Below are positions 6,858 to 14,013 of a stretch of DNA of 18,416 bases, piece by piece. Origin of the DNA: JALOLG01 sp035557475 (GTDB lineage: Bacteria; Actinomycetota; Acidimicrobiia; Acidimicrobiales; Ilumatobacteraceae); assembly GCA_035557475.1 (NCBI GenBank), contig DATMDV010000498.1, positions 1 through 18,416 of the forward strand, given 5' to 3'. The translations under genes were made by a program, and so were the position numbers. The stretch's first letter is position 1, and each line of letters opens with the position of its first letter. The notes under the pieces were generated by a model that saw only the letters and a list, made by a program, of their open reading frames with translations, was not told the DNA's origin and did not search any database.

Positions 6858-8111
6858 GTGCCCCGACCAACGGCCGGCGCACGCCGCATGGACGCACCTG
6901 CTCTCGACACCTCCCAACGCCACGACGGGCAGTTCGATCGGCCGGGGCTGGTGACGGGTGAGCTGCCCGAGATCGAGCGCCCGGCGACGACGCGCCGTCG
7001 CTACCGGCTCACGCTCAAGCTGGTCGCTCTCGTCGCCGTGCTCTATTTCTTCGTGCTCCCGCTGATTCCGGGATTCCGCAGCGCGTGGACCGAGCTGCGG
7101 CGTGTCGAACCGAGGTTGCTGGTCCTCGGTTTCCTGCTCGAGGTCGCGGCGCTGTTCTCGTATGCGCTCCTCACGAGGGCCGCCCTCGGCTCACCCGGCG
7201 AGCACCTCACACGGATGCGCATGTTCCGGATTCAGATGAGCACGCGGGCGTTGTCGAGCATCGTGCCGGGCGGGAGCGCCGCCGGGTCGGCGCTCGGCTA
7301 CCGGCTGATGACGCTGTCGGGGATCCGCGGCACCGACGCCGGTTTCGCGCTCGGCACGGTCGGGCTCGGCTCGGCCGTGATGCTGAACCTCATCCTGTGG
7401 ACCGGCCTGATCATCTCGATCCCGATCCGGGGGGTCAATCCCGTGTACGGCTCGGTCGCCGTCGTCGGCATCATCGTGATGGGGATCGCGGCGGGCCTCG
7501 TATTCGGGTTGATGGAAGGGGCCGGACGCGCCGAACGCACGATCCGATGGGTCGCGCGGCGCTTTCACGTCGACGACGAGCGGGCGGCACGGGTGCTGGC
7601 CCAGGTCGCCGAGCGCCTCGACGAGCTCATCAAGGACAAGCAGCTCCTCGGGCGGGTGCTGTTCTGGGCTGCCCTCAACTGGTTGCTCGACGCCGCTGCG
7701 CTGTGGGTGTTCATCCGGGCGTTCGGGGCGAGTGTCGATGTCGACGCGCTCATCGTCGCCTTCGGGATCGCCAACGTGCTCGCCGCGATCCCGATAACGC
7801 CAGGTGGCCTCGGATATGTCGACACCGGCTACATCGGGATGCTCGTCGGCTTCTCGATCCCGCGCCGGCAGGCGACGCTCGGCGTGGGCTCGTACCGGTT
7901 CGCGCAGTTCTTCTTCCCGATCCTGCTCGGCGGGATCCTGTACCTGACGCTCCGCGTCGGGCCGTGGAGCATCGAGCGGCGCGAGCGGCTCAAGCGCCTT
8001 CGCGACCTCGCCGTCGAGGAGACCCGTCGCGGTGAGAGCAAGATCGAGTTCACACTGCGCTTCGGGAAGCCGGCAGCCGACGATCAGCACCCGCGATCCG
8101 ACGACCGCTAG
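6858..8111 (+). CDS. Flippase-like / UPF0104 (lysylphosphatidylglycerol synthase TM region) membrane protein
   Basis: About 417 residues with a ~50-residue hydrophilic N-terminus, then roughly eight membrane helices and a basic ~55-residue C-terminal tail. Family signatures of PF03706/TIGR00374 are visible: the IVPGGSAAGSALGYRLM loop and the NVLAAIPITPGGLGYVD motif near the C-terminal helices. Members include the membrane half of MprF and stand-alone proteins thought to move lipids or lipid-linked sugars; no catalytic transferase domain is attached here. The start is uncertain: GTG 6858 follows a TAGTGT box, and ATG 6888 is an alternative. Its TAG stop (8109-8111) forms part of the -10 box of the next gene. 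Confidence 0.85.
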   Translation: MPRPTAGARRMDAPALDTSQRHDGQFDRPGLVTGELPEIERPATTRRRYRLTLKLVALVAVLYFFVLPLIPGFRSAWTELRRVEPRLLVLGFLLEVAALFSYALLTRAALGSPGEHLTRMRMFRIQMSTRALSSIVPGGSAAGSALGYRLMTLSGIRGTDAGFALGTVGLGSAVMLNLILWTGLIISIPIRGVNPVYGSVAVVGIIVMGIAAGLVFGLMEGAGRAERTIRWVARRFHVDDERAARVLAQVAERLDELIKDKQLLGRVLFWAALNWLLDAAALWVFIRAFGASVDVDALIVAFGIANVLAAIPITPGGLGYVDTGYIGMLVGFSIPRRQATLGVGSYRFAQFFFPILLGGILYLTLRVGPWSIERRERLKRLRDLAVEETRRGESKIEFTLRFGKPAADDQHPRSDDR

Positions 8112-8114
8112 CGT
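8109..8114 (+). promoter_or_regulatory. TAGCGT -10 box overlapping a stop codon, leaderless promoter of the MaoC gene
   Basis: TAGCGT starts with the TAG stop codon of the upstream membrane protein and ends 8 nt before the GTG start at 8123. This is the same hexamer and spacing class as at 2609 and 16054. It predicts a leaderless transcript for the MaoC-mutY pair. Confidence 0.5.
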
Positions 8115-8122
8115 CACCGCCA

Positions 8123-8635
8123 GTGACCACCCACGAGCGCCCGTTCGGCCGCCATCTCGAAGACTTCGTCGTCGGCGATGTGTACCGGCATTGGCCCGGC
8201 AAGACGATCACCGAGTACGACGACCATCTGTTCTGCATGATCACCATGAACCACCACCCGTTGCACACCAACGACTGGTTCGCGAGTGGGTCGGTGCAGG
8301 GACGCAACGTGGTCGTCGGAAACCTCGTGTACTCGCTCGTGCTCGGCATGAGCGTGCCCGACGTGAGCGGCGCCGCGATCGCCAACCTCGAGGTCGAGAC
8401 GTTGCAGCACAAGTTCCCGACGTTCCACGGCGACACGATCCACGCCGAGACCCGGGTGCTCGACGTCAAGGAGTCGTCGTCGAAGCCCGACCGCGGCATC
8501 GTCACCGTCGAATCGAAGGGCTTCAACCAGAACGGCGAGGAAGTGTGCTACTTCCGGCGCCGGCTGATGGTCTGGAAACGTGAGTTCGCACCCGCCCGGA
8601 CGCGACCGTACGACGGCATCGACGCCTGGGATTGA
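8123..8635 (+). CDS. MaoC-like hot-dog hydratase/dehydratase
   Basis: A 170-residue single hot-dog domain protein of the MaoC family. The hydratase motif reads TMNHHPLHTND at 41-51. Compared with the classic GDxNPxH of R-specific enoyl-CoA hydratases, the catalytic Asp position is Asn43 while His48 is kept. An N..PLH.D form is typical of the subfamily near citrate-lyase-beta-like genes and of mesaconyl-CoA hydratase-like proteins, as I recall it. Likely role: hydration or dehydration of an acyl-CoA; the substrate is unknown. The GTG start at 8123 follows a -10 box by 8 nt. The end overlaps the start region of mutY by 56 nt if the long MutY start is used. Confidence 0.85.
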   Translation: MTTHERPFGRHLEDFVVGDVYRHWPGKTITEYDDHLFCMITMNHHPLHTNDWFASGSVQGRNVVVGNLVYSLVLGMSVPDVSGAAIANLEVETLQHKFPTFHGDTIHAETRVLDVKESSSKPDRGIVTVESKGFNQNGEEVCYFRRRLMVWKREFAPARTRPYDGIDAWD

Positions 8636-9446
8636 CGCGGGCGGCGTGCTGGCGTGGGGCGTCCCACGCCTGCGCGACCTGCCGTGGCGAGACACCCGCG
8701 ACCCATGGCGCGTGCTCGTCTCGGAGGTGATGCTGCAACAGACCCAGGCGCAGCGCGTGATCCCGAAGTGGGAGGCGTTCTGCGCCGCGTTCCCGACGCC
8801 GCGGGCGTGCGCGGCCGCACCGCTCGGCGAAGTGCTGCGACGTTGGCACGGCCTCGGGTACCCGCGTCGGGCCCGCGACCTGCACCTGACCGCGGGTGCG
8901 ATCGCGACGGTTCACCGCGGTCGGGTTCCCGATGAGCTCGATGCGTTGCTCGCGCTGCCGGGCATCGGTCCGTACACGGCACGGGCGGTCCTCGCGTTCG
9001 CGTACGAGCGCGATGTTGCGGTGGTCGACACCAACGTCGCCCGCGTGCTTGCCCGGACGGCGGGGGAGCGGCTCACGGCGGTCACCGCCCAGCGGCGGGC
9101 AGATGGCTGCGTGCCCGAGGGGCACGGGTGGGTGTGGAACCAGGCCGTCATGGATCTCGGCGCATCGGTGTGTCGACCGACGCCGCGATGCGACAACTGT
9201 CCGCTCGCCGCGACGTGCGCCTGGAATCGGGCCGGACGTCCGCAACCCGATCCCGCCGTCGGATCGGCTGGTGTCAGCACGCGACAGGCGCCATACGCCG
9301 GGTCTGATCGTCAAGCGCGCGGCGAGCTGCTCCGCGTCTTGACGGCTGGCCCGGTCCGACGCGACGGGTATCGCGACGACATCGTCGCTTCGCTGCTCGA
9401 CGACGGCCTCGTGATCGAGCACGCGGGCGAGCTCACCTTGCCGTGA
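8580..9446 (+). CDS. mutY: A/G-specific adenine glycosylase
   Basis: Base-excision repair enzyme removing adenine mispaired with 8-oxoguanine. Visible features: LPWRDTRDPW (34-43), catalytic Glu49 in VSEVMLQQTQ, the helix-hairpin-helix LPGIGPYTARAV (126-137), catalytic Asp150 in VVDTNVARV, and four cluster cysteines at 198, 204, 207 and 213. The spacing is C-x5-C-x2-C-x5-C, one residue shorter in the first interval than the usual C-x6-C-x2-C-x5-C. The C-terminal ~45 residues (DRQARGELLRVLTAGPV and on) form the short winged-helix-like tail of actinobacterial MutY rather than a NUDIX-like domain. The GTG at 8580 keeps the full first helix; GTG 8646 would begin at MLAWG and clip it. Confidence 0.92.
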   Translation: MSSHPPGRDRTTASTPGIDAGGVLAWGVPRLRDLPWRDTRDPWRVLVSEVMLQQTQAQRVIPKWEAFCAAFPTPRACAAAPLGEVLRRWHGLGYPRRARDLHLTAGAIATVHRGRVPDELDALLALPGIGPYTARAVLAFAYERDVAVVDTNVARVLARTAGERLTAVTAQRRADGCVPEGHGWVWNQAVMDLGASVCRPTPRCDNCPLAATCAWNRAGRPQPDPAVGSAGVSTRQAPYAGSDRQARGELLRVLTAGPVRRDGYRDDIVASLLDDGLVIEHAGELTLP

Positions 9447-9490
9447 TTCCTGGGCCTTGATCCTTGGCCGGTGAGCCCGGAGCGCGCCGT

Positions 9491-10015
9491 TCAGCCGGCC
9501 GTGATCGCCGCCACGATGTCGTCGAAGGCGGCGTCGGCGTAGGCGCACATCTCGTCGTCGGTGCGGTCCTGGATCGGGTGGGGCGTGAACACGCGAGCCA
9601 TCGCCGAGAAGCCGAGCGACGACGACTGCGAGTTGGCGGCCGTCACGAACTCCTCGGAGGCGACGAACATGGCAGGTACGCCTCGCAGCTCCAGATCGCT
9701 GATGTCGTGCACACTGCACGACGTACAGCTCCCTCAATCGGCGAGCGCCTCGATCACCACCTCGCACTCGGTGGCGATCTCGTGCCGGAGGTCGACCGGC
9801 GCCGGCTTGGTGAACGTCGGCTTGCGATAGCGCTTGACGGTCGCACCGATTCCGGTGAGCCGCTGCTCGAGACGGTCGAGGAACACGTCACCGCGTGGCT
9901 TGGAGATGTCGAGCAACCCGACGGTCAGACCGTCGAGCGTGGCCGGCCGGGCGAGGCGCGCCCGCTCGGCGACCGACCGCTCACCGGTCGGGTCGAGAAT
10001 CGTGCGGGTCATCAT
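9491..10015 (-). CDS. UGSC family selenoprotein (in-frame UGA = selenocysteine 94)
   Basis: A 174-residue protein read through one in-frame TGA (9736-9734). The residues around it are IEALAD-U-GSCTSCSVHDI, the defining U-G-S-C motif of the UGSC (seleno)protein family. Before it lies a Rossmann-like half (GLTVGLLDISKPRGD, then RYRKPTFTKPAP). After it the frame stays open for 80 codons with the expected continuation (LRGVPAMFVASEEF, then a TPHPIQD turn). A hairpin at SECIS distance follows the UGA. Cys97 and Cys100 lie close to Sec94 and could form a redox group. The start ATG at 10015 (or the adjacent one at 10012) has GGAG 8 nt upstream (10027-10024). The family's reaction is not established; a thiol/selenol redox or reductive role is inferred. 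The gene ends an operon behind the thioredoxin-fusion gene, 14 nt away. A routine annotation would show only a 93-residue truncated protein or a 3' fragment. Confidence 0.88.
9698..9729 (-). promoter_or_regulatory. Bacterial SECIS element
   Basis: On the minus strand, 4 nt after the UGA, GCTG (9729-9726) can pair with CAGC (9701-9698). A 3x2 internal loop separates this from a perfect 8-bp stem, GTCGTGCA (9722-9715) with TGCACGAC (9711-9704), capped by GTG. The apical loop starts 19 nt after the UGA and its first base is G. This agrees with the general bacterial SECIS pattern: a stem-loop within the coding region just 3' of UGA, the loop about 16-37 nt away, and G in its first positions, as read by SelB. 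Confidence 0.75.
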
Positions 10016-10029
10016 GCGTGCGTCTCCGT

Positions 10030-11499
10030 TCAGTACCGGACCTGGCGGGTCACGGGCGTGCTGCCAACGGTACCGTTCGCCCAGCCGCCGATGATGGCCG
10101 AGAACAGCCCGGCCCTCCCGCCGGCGAAGGCGAGCAGCAGACCGTCGGGTCGGAACTTCGGCAGGGTCGAGCCGGCAAGTGATTCGGGCACACCTTCGGC
10201 GATCCCACCGGCACCGCGCACGATCTCGCTCCCCGGCAGCTGCAGCCGGGCGTGCAACTCGGCCAGGATGCGGGCGCGATCCCATCCGGCGTCGGCGAAC
10301 ACACGTCCATGTTCGGGCCCGAGCACGAGGATCGCGTCGAAACCGATCGGCAGCTTGGGATGGTGCACCGTCCGCAGGTTGACGGCGAGGCTGCTGGCCA
10401 GGCTCTCGGGCGTCCGCGACATCTGGTCGACGACGCATCGCGGGCCCTCGCCGGGGAAGACGGTGAGCGCGTCGACGCCGTCAGGCACCCCGCGACTGCC
10501 GGCGAGCGTGCCGATCGGTGACTCCACGTCGTCCTCGGCGAAGCAGAACGAGACCTTGCCCGGGTTGCCGTGCGTGGCCCGGTCGATCTCGCCCGGCCGC
10601 CCTCCGCCGACGTTGCGCACGAGCAGCTGGAGGGCGCGACCGATCGTCGAGTTGGCCCGGTTGCCTTGACCGAGCGCGTTCATACCCGAGTTCATCCGGA
10701 TCCGGCGCGTCCCGGGACCACTGCACACGATCACCGGGCTGACCGGCATCGTCGTGGCGAGCAGCCCGTGCATGTTGAACTCGTCGGTGCACACCGCTTC
10801 CACGGCGGTGAGCACCCACGGCAGGTACTCGGGGAGGCAACCCGCCATCACGGCCGCGATCGCGACCTTCTCGACGGTGACGTCGACGAGGTCGGGCGGA
10901 ACGGTTGCGACGATCTCGTCGAGTGGTCGGGTCGTGCCGGTGAGCATCCGCAGCACGCGTTCCTCGGTGGGTGGCACGACAGGGAGCCCATCGGTCCACC
11001 CGCGCTGGAACATCACCTCGAACTCGTCCTCGAGCTCGGCGATCTCGATCCGGCGCGACCGCAGGGTGGTGGCGCCGAAGCGGACCCGGAGCATGTCGAC
11101 GAGGTCGGGGTCGACGCTCATCGAACCGCACCCGGGTCGCATCACGGGCAGATCCTCGCCGAGCCCGGCGACACCGGTGAGCGCCTCCCACTGCTCGCGC
11201 GACCAACCGATCGTCCGCTCGATCTCGATCCCATCATCGACCTTGATGACCGTCGGCACGGTCTCGATGTCGTGGTGCCAGCTGATCGACAGGTCGGCGT
11301 CGTGGATGGCCATCGGATCGCCAGGGAACTCGGCGTCGTCCTGCGTGTACACGGTCACGCCGACGCTCGACGCCAGCTCGCGCAGGACCGGCACGACCAT
11401 CCGGCACGTCTCGCACTCGTGCTTGACGACGACGACGAGACCGTCGGGCAGCACCGGCGCGACGGCCTTCGTCGCGGCTGATGACGTCGTCGCGGTCAC
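10030..11499 (-). CDS. Thioredoxin-like domain fused to a large uncharacterised domain, UGSC partner
   Basis: A 489-residue protein. Residues ~18-110 form a thioredoxin-like domain with the redox motif C29-E-T-C32 and a VPT cis-proline turn at 81-83. From about 150 a second domain begins: GWTDGLPVVPPTEE (167-180), a VTVEKVAIAAVMAG helix (207-220), NSGMNALGQGNRANSTIGRA (270-289), GNPGKVSFCFAEDDVESP (311-328) and a Gly-rich C-terminus. I recall this second domain as a conserved hypothetical family in diverse bacteria, but I cannot assign an enzyme class. Cysteines at 124, 221, 237, 259 and 319 lie within it. The GTG start is 7 nt after the methyltransferase stop and the stop is 14 nt before the selenoprotein start, so the three form one operon. 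A role in passing reducing equivalents to the UGSC protein is inference. Confidence 0.82.
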   Translation of the reverse strand: MTATTSSAATKAVAPVLPDGLVVVVKHECETCRMVVPVLRELASSVGVTVYTQDDAEFPGDPMAIHDADLSISWHHDIETVPTVIKVDDGIEIERTIGWSREQWEALTGVAGLGEDLPVMRPGCGSMSVDPDLVDMLRVRFGATTLRSRRIEIAELEDEFEVMFQRGWTDGLPVVPPTEERVLRMLTGTTRPLDEIVATVPPDLVDVTVEKVAIAAVMAGCLPEYLPWVLTAVEAVCTDEFNMHGLLATTMPVSPVIVCSGPGTRRIRMNSGMNALGQGNRANSTIGRALQLLVRNVGGGRPGEIDRATHGNPGKVSFCFAEDDVESPIGTLAGSRGVPDGVDALTVFPGEGPRCVVDQMSRTPESLASSLAVNLRTVHHPKLPIGFDAILVLGPEHGRVFADAGWDRARILAELHARLQLPGSEIVRGAGGIAEGVPESLAGSTLPKFRPDGLLLAFAGGRAGLFSAIIGGWANGTVGSTPVTRQVRY

Positions 11500-11506
11500 A
11501 GGGACG

Positions 11507-12523
11507 TCACCGTACTTCGAGCCACAGGCTGCCGCCGCCGTAGGGCATCGCGGTCGGCAGCGCCGCCGCCAGCCGGTCGGTGTGCAGGACCGAGAGCATC
11601 GACGGCCACAGCGCGATCCGGTAGCGGGTGCTGTCGGAGAGCAGGGCGCGGATCAGGTACAGCTCGTTCCACGCCCGCCCCTCGAACACCCAGGCCGCCG
11701 GATACTCGAACGGGTAGAACATGTCGTGGAAGTGCACCCGCACGCCCGAGGCGAGACGGGGCAGGATCGTGAACACGTCGTGGACCACGTCGCCGCCCGT
11801 GCGGGCGACATGGGTCGAGTCGATGAACAACACGTCGCCGGGTCCGAGTACGTCGAACACGGCGAGGTCGATCGCTTGCACCGGTTCGACGCGGATCTCG
11901 GCGCGGTCGTGGTCCTCGGGTCGCAGGAGGCCGAGCAGGCGCTCCGGGTACGGGTCGATGAACGTCGTCTTCATCGCTCCGTCGAGGAAGTGGTCGTTGA
12001 TGTCGAGCGCCAGCGCCGAGGTCCAACCGGATCCGATCTCGACGTAACGGCTCGGTTGCCAGAGCCGGAGCACGCTGGCAAGCGTGATCCCGTCGGCCGG
12101 CCCGAACCCTTCGTTGTCCGAGTGGTATCGCCAGTCGTTCACGGACTGCTCGGGCAAGCCGATCTCGGCGGCGAGTGGCGCCAACTCGTCGAGGAGCGCG
12201 ACCTGCGCCTCCTCGTTCAGATCGACGCCAGGTAACGGCACGCGTCCGTGGCGGAAGATCTCGCCGTGGCGGCGGTTGAGATCGTCGAGGTCCGGCGAGG
12301 GCGAGTAGAAGTGGCCGGGCACGACGAACAGCTGCGACTCGTAGTGAGCGACCAAGCGGGCGAGGCGCTCGCTCTCGGGGCGCACCGCCTGCAGTTCGAC
12401 CGCGCCGTCGCGCCACGCGGCGATGCGGCGTAGCACCGGAACCCGCCGCGCGAACGGCATCACCCGCTCGGCCGCGGCCCGCCAGCCTTTCGGCTCGACC
12501 GGGGCGGCGGTCGGTTCGGTCAT
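11507..12523 (-). CDS. Class I SAM-dependent methyltransferase-like protein
   Basis: A 338-residue cytoplasmic protein. The Rossmann glycine-rich motif I is V161-EIGSGWTSA-170. An acidic residue at the end of strand 2 is D190 (TTFIDPYP), and the strand-4 motif is GDVLFIDSTH (229-238). These features and the DxTHxxxGGDVVHD pattern resemble the Methyltransf_24 (PF13578) group. An N-terminal ~150 residues, including a YSPSPDLDDLNRR segment, precede the fold. The acceptor is unknown. It is the first gene of the operon with the thioredoxin fusion and the UGSC selenoprotein. The ATG at 12523 is chosen because a TAGGTT box lies exactly 8 nt upstream; an in-frame extension further upstream would overlap the promoter. 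Confidence 0.82.
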   Translation of the reverse strand: MTEPTAAPVEPKGWRAAAERVMPFARRVPVLRRIAAWRDGAVELQAVRPESERLARLVAHYESQLFVVPGHFYSPSPDLDDLNRRHGEIFRHGRVPLPGVDLNEEAQVALLDELAPLAAEIGLPEQSVNDWRYHSDNEGFGPADGITLASVLRLWQPSRYVEIGSGWTSALALDINDHFLDGAMKTTFIDPYPERLLGLLRPEDHDRAEIRVEPVQAIDLAVFDVLGPGDVLFIDSTHVARTGGDVVHDVFTILPRLASGVRVHFHDMFYPFEYPAAWVFEGRAWNELYLIRALLSDSTRYRIALWPSMLSVLHTDRLAAALPTAMPYGGGSLWLEVR

Positions 12524-12531
12524 GGGCGGCC

Positions 12532-12537
12532 AACCTA
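12532..12537 (-). promoter_or_regulatory. TAGGTT -10 box, leaderless promoter of the methyltransferase-UGSC operon
   Basis: On the minus strand TAGGTT (12537-12532) is followed by 8 nt and then the ATG at 12523. It matches the TAGNNT-N8/9-start pattern seen elsewhere in this window. It would drive the three-gene selenoprotein operon without a 5' leader. Confidence 0.5.
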
Positions 12538-12672
12538 CCCGTCGGGTGTGTCCTCCCCAGCGTCCCCGCCCCGTCGCGCGTGAGTCCAACGAGACGCCAC
12601 TACTGAGTGCACGCGCGGACGGCGGGGGCAACGGCCGTGACGAAATACCAGTCGCTCCCGGACGCTCGTCTG

Positions 12673-12701
12673 TTTTGGCGACGGGGTCCCGCGGGTACGG
12701 T
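12673..12701 (+). promoter_or_regulatory. Candidate promoter of the MBL-fold gene
   Basis: TTTTGG (12673-12678) and TACGGT (12696-12701) are separated by 17 nt, a plausible -35/-10 pair, with a start site expected near 12708 and a ~19-nt leader to the TTG at 12727. The 12538-12672 part of this divergent intergenic region holds no gene or structure I can support. Confidence 0.35.
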
Positions 12702-12726
12702 TCGACAGATCGGCCAGAGCAATGCG

Positions 12727-13566
12727 TTGACGGTGGCGTTCCATGGGGTGCGCGGATCGACTCCGTGTCATGGCGACGAGATCAGGCGGTATGGAGGCAA
12801 CACCTCGTCGGTCTCGCTCTCCGTGCCCGGGCTCGATCCGATCCTGTTCGACCTCGGCACGGGCGTGCGCTACTTCGGCCTCGGATGCCCGACCGAGCGG
12901 TCGTTCACGGGTTCGTGCCTGCTGAGCCATCTGCACTGGGACCACATGCAGGGTTTGCCGTTTTTCACGCCGCTGCTCCGGGAGGGCTCCGAGCTCGACG
13001 TGTACGCGCCGTCACAGACGTCGGGACGCACGGTGCACGACGTGATGACCGACACGATCCGCCCACCCCTGTTCCCGATCACGTTGGCCGAGCTGCCCGG
13101 TGAGGTCAGGTTCCACGACGTCGCCGACTCGGACTTCTCGATCGGCGAGTTCGACGTGATGTCGCGTTTGATCCCGCACATCGGGCGCACGTGCGGGTAT
13201 CGGGTCACGTGGCGCGGTCACAGCGTCAGCTACCTCAGCGACCACCAGCAACCCTGCGATGGTTCGTTCACGGCCACTCCGGGCGCGAGGGAGTTGTGCG
13301 AGGGCGTCGACATCCTGATCCACGACGCCCAGTACACGCCGGCCGAGTTCGCGAGCAAGCGCGACTGGGGTCATTGCATGATCGAGTACGCGATCTGGCT
13401 GGCGGCCGAGGCGAAGGCGCGCAAGCTCGTGCTGTTCCACCACGATCCCTCGCACGACGACGACCGGCTCGACGCCCTCGCCGCCGCGGCGGCGGCGTGC
13501 GGGCGGGCGCGTGGGCTCGAGGTCGTTTCGGCCTACGAGGGCCTCCGTCTCACCGTCGGTGCGTGA
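12727..13566 (+). CDS. Metallo-beta-lactamase fold hydrolase
   Basis: About 279 residues with the family opening TVAFHGVRGSTPC and RYGGNTS. The metal-binding motif is H68-x-H70-x-D72-H73 (SHLHWDHMQGLPFF). Later motifs are SYLSDHQQ, ILIHDAQYT, WGHCMIEYA and LFHHDPSHDDD. This is the Lactamase_B_2-like group with a GVRGSTP start, often found beside nucleotide cyclase or regulatory genes; the substrate is unknown, with a phosphodiester plausible. The TTG start at 12727 is chosen because homologues begin right before this V-F-x-GVRGS strand. GTG 12637 or 12733 are alternatives, so the N-terminus is uncertain. The MauE-like gene follows 34 nt downstream. Confidence 0.83.
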   Translation: MTVAFHGVRGSTPCHGDEIRRYGGNTSSVSLSVPGLDPILFDLGTGVRYFGLGCPTERSFTGSCLLSHLHWDHMQGLPFFTPLLREGSELDVYAPSQTSGRTVHDVMTDTIRPPLFPITLAELPGEVRFHDVADSDFSIGEFDVMSRLIPHIGRTCGYRVTWRGHSVSYLSDHQQPCDGSFTATPGARELCEGVDILIHDAQYTPAEFASKRDWGHCMIEYAIWLAAEAKARKLVLFHHDPSHDDDRLDALAAAAAACGRARGLEVVSAYEGLRLTVGA

Positions 13567-13600
13567 CTCCCGTTGCCCGACGCCCCGTGAGTGAAGCTCC

Positions 13601-13984
13601 GTGAGTCACACGGCCGCCGTCGTCGCGGCGATCCTGCTCGGCACCGCGTTCGTGGTCGCCGGAGCGTCGAAGTTGGCGGCCGGCAGCGCCTGGCGGGTGC
13701 AGGCCGCCGGGCTCGGCGCGCCGATGTGGTCGGTGGGACCGTTGCCGTGGGTCGAGCTCGTGCTCGGCGCGATCCTGATCAGCAACCTGGTCCGCCGGCC
13801 GGCGGCGATCGTCGCCCTCGGACTGCTGCTCGTGTTCTCGTCGCTGCTGATCGCCCGCTTGCGCGAAGGCAGCCATCCACCATGCGCGTGCTTCGGCGCG
13901 TGGTCGGCGCGACCACTCGGACCCGGCCATCTACTGCGCAACGGGGCGCTCGCAGTGCTGGCAATCGTCGCCGCAGCCGCCTGA
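13601..13984 (+). CDS. MauE/DoxX-like small membrane protein
   Basis: A 127-residue protein with four hydrophobic helices (about 4-25, 45-62, 66-85 and 108-126). The first resembles the DoxX/MauE opening (LGTAFVVAGASKLA). The loop between helices 3 and 4 carries HPPCACFG, the PCxCFG motif of MauE-like proteins (PF07291). MauE supports disulfide formation or quinol-linked redox in methylamine utilisation; stand-alone relatives are thought to be thiol-redox membrane proteins. No mau genes are present here. The GTG start at 13601 lacks a clear ribosome binding site, so cotranscription with the MBL-fold gene is likely. Confidence 0.75.
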   Translation: MSHTAAVVAAILLGTAFVVAGASKLAAGSAWRVQAAGLGAPMWSVGPLPWVELVLGAILISNLVRRPAAIVALGLLLVFSSLLIARLREGSHPPCACFGAWSARPLGPGHLLRNGALAVLAIVAAAA

Positions 13985-13996
13985 GCCAGGGCGCGA

Positions 13997-14011
13997 GTCC
14001 GGCCAGCGGAC
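13997..14011. terminator. Small hairpin between convergent genes
   Basis: GTCCG (13997-14001) and CGGAC (14007-14011) form a 5-bp stem with a 5-nt loop in the 29-nt gap between the MauE-like stop (13984) and the oligopeptidase B stop (14014). It could serve both directions, but it is short and has no T-run. Confidence 0.25.
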
Positions 14012-14013
14012 GA

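Noticed and set aside
6580..6897. Minus-strand frame of 105 codons in the 6.6-6.9 kb gap
   Set aside because: Arg/Ala/Ser/Thr-rich shadow-type composition, no ribosome binding site, and it would overlap the start and promoter of the plus-strand membrane protein.
9734..9736. TGA as a nonsense mutation making a pseudogene
   Set aside because: The TGA falls exactly at the Sec position of the UGSC motif, the downstream frame is intact and conserved, and a SECIS-like hairpin follows. Decay would not preserve all three.
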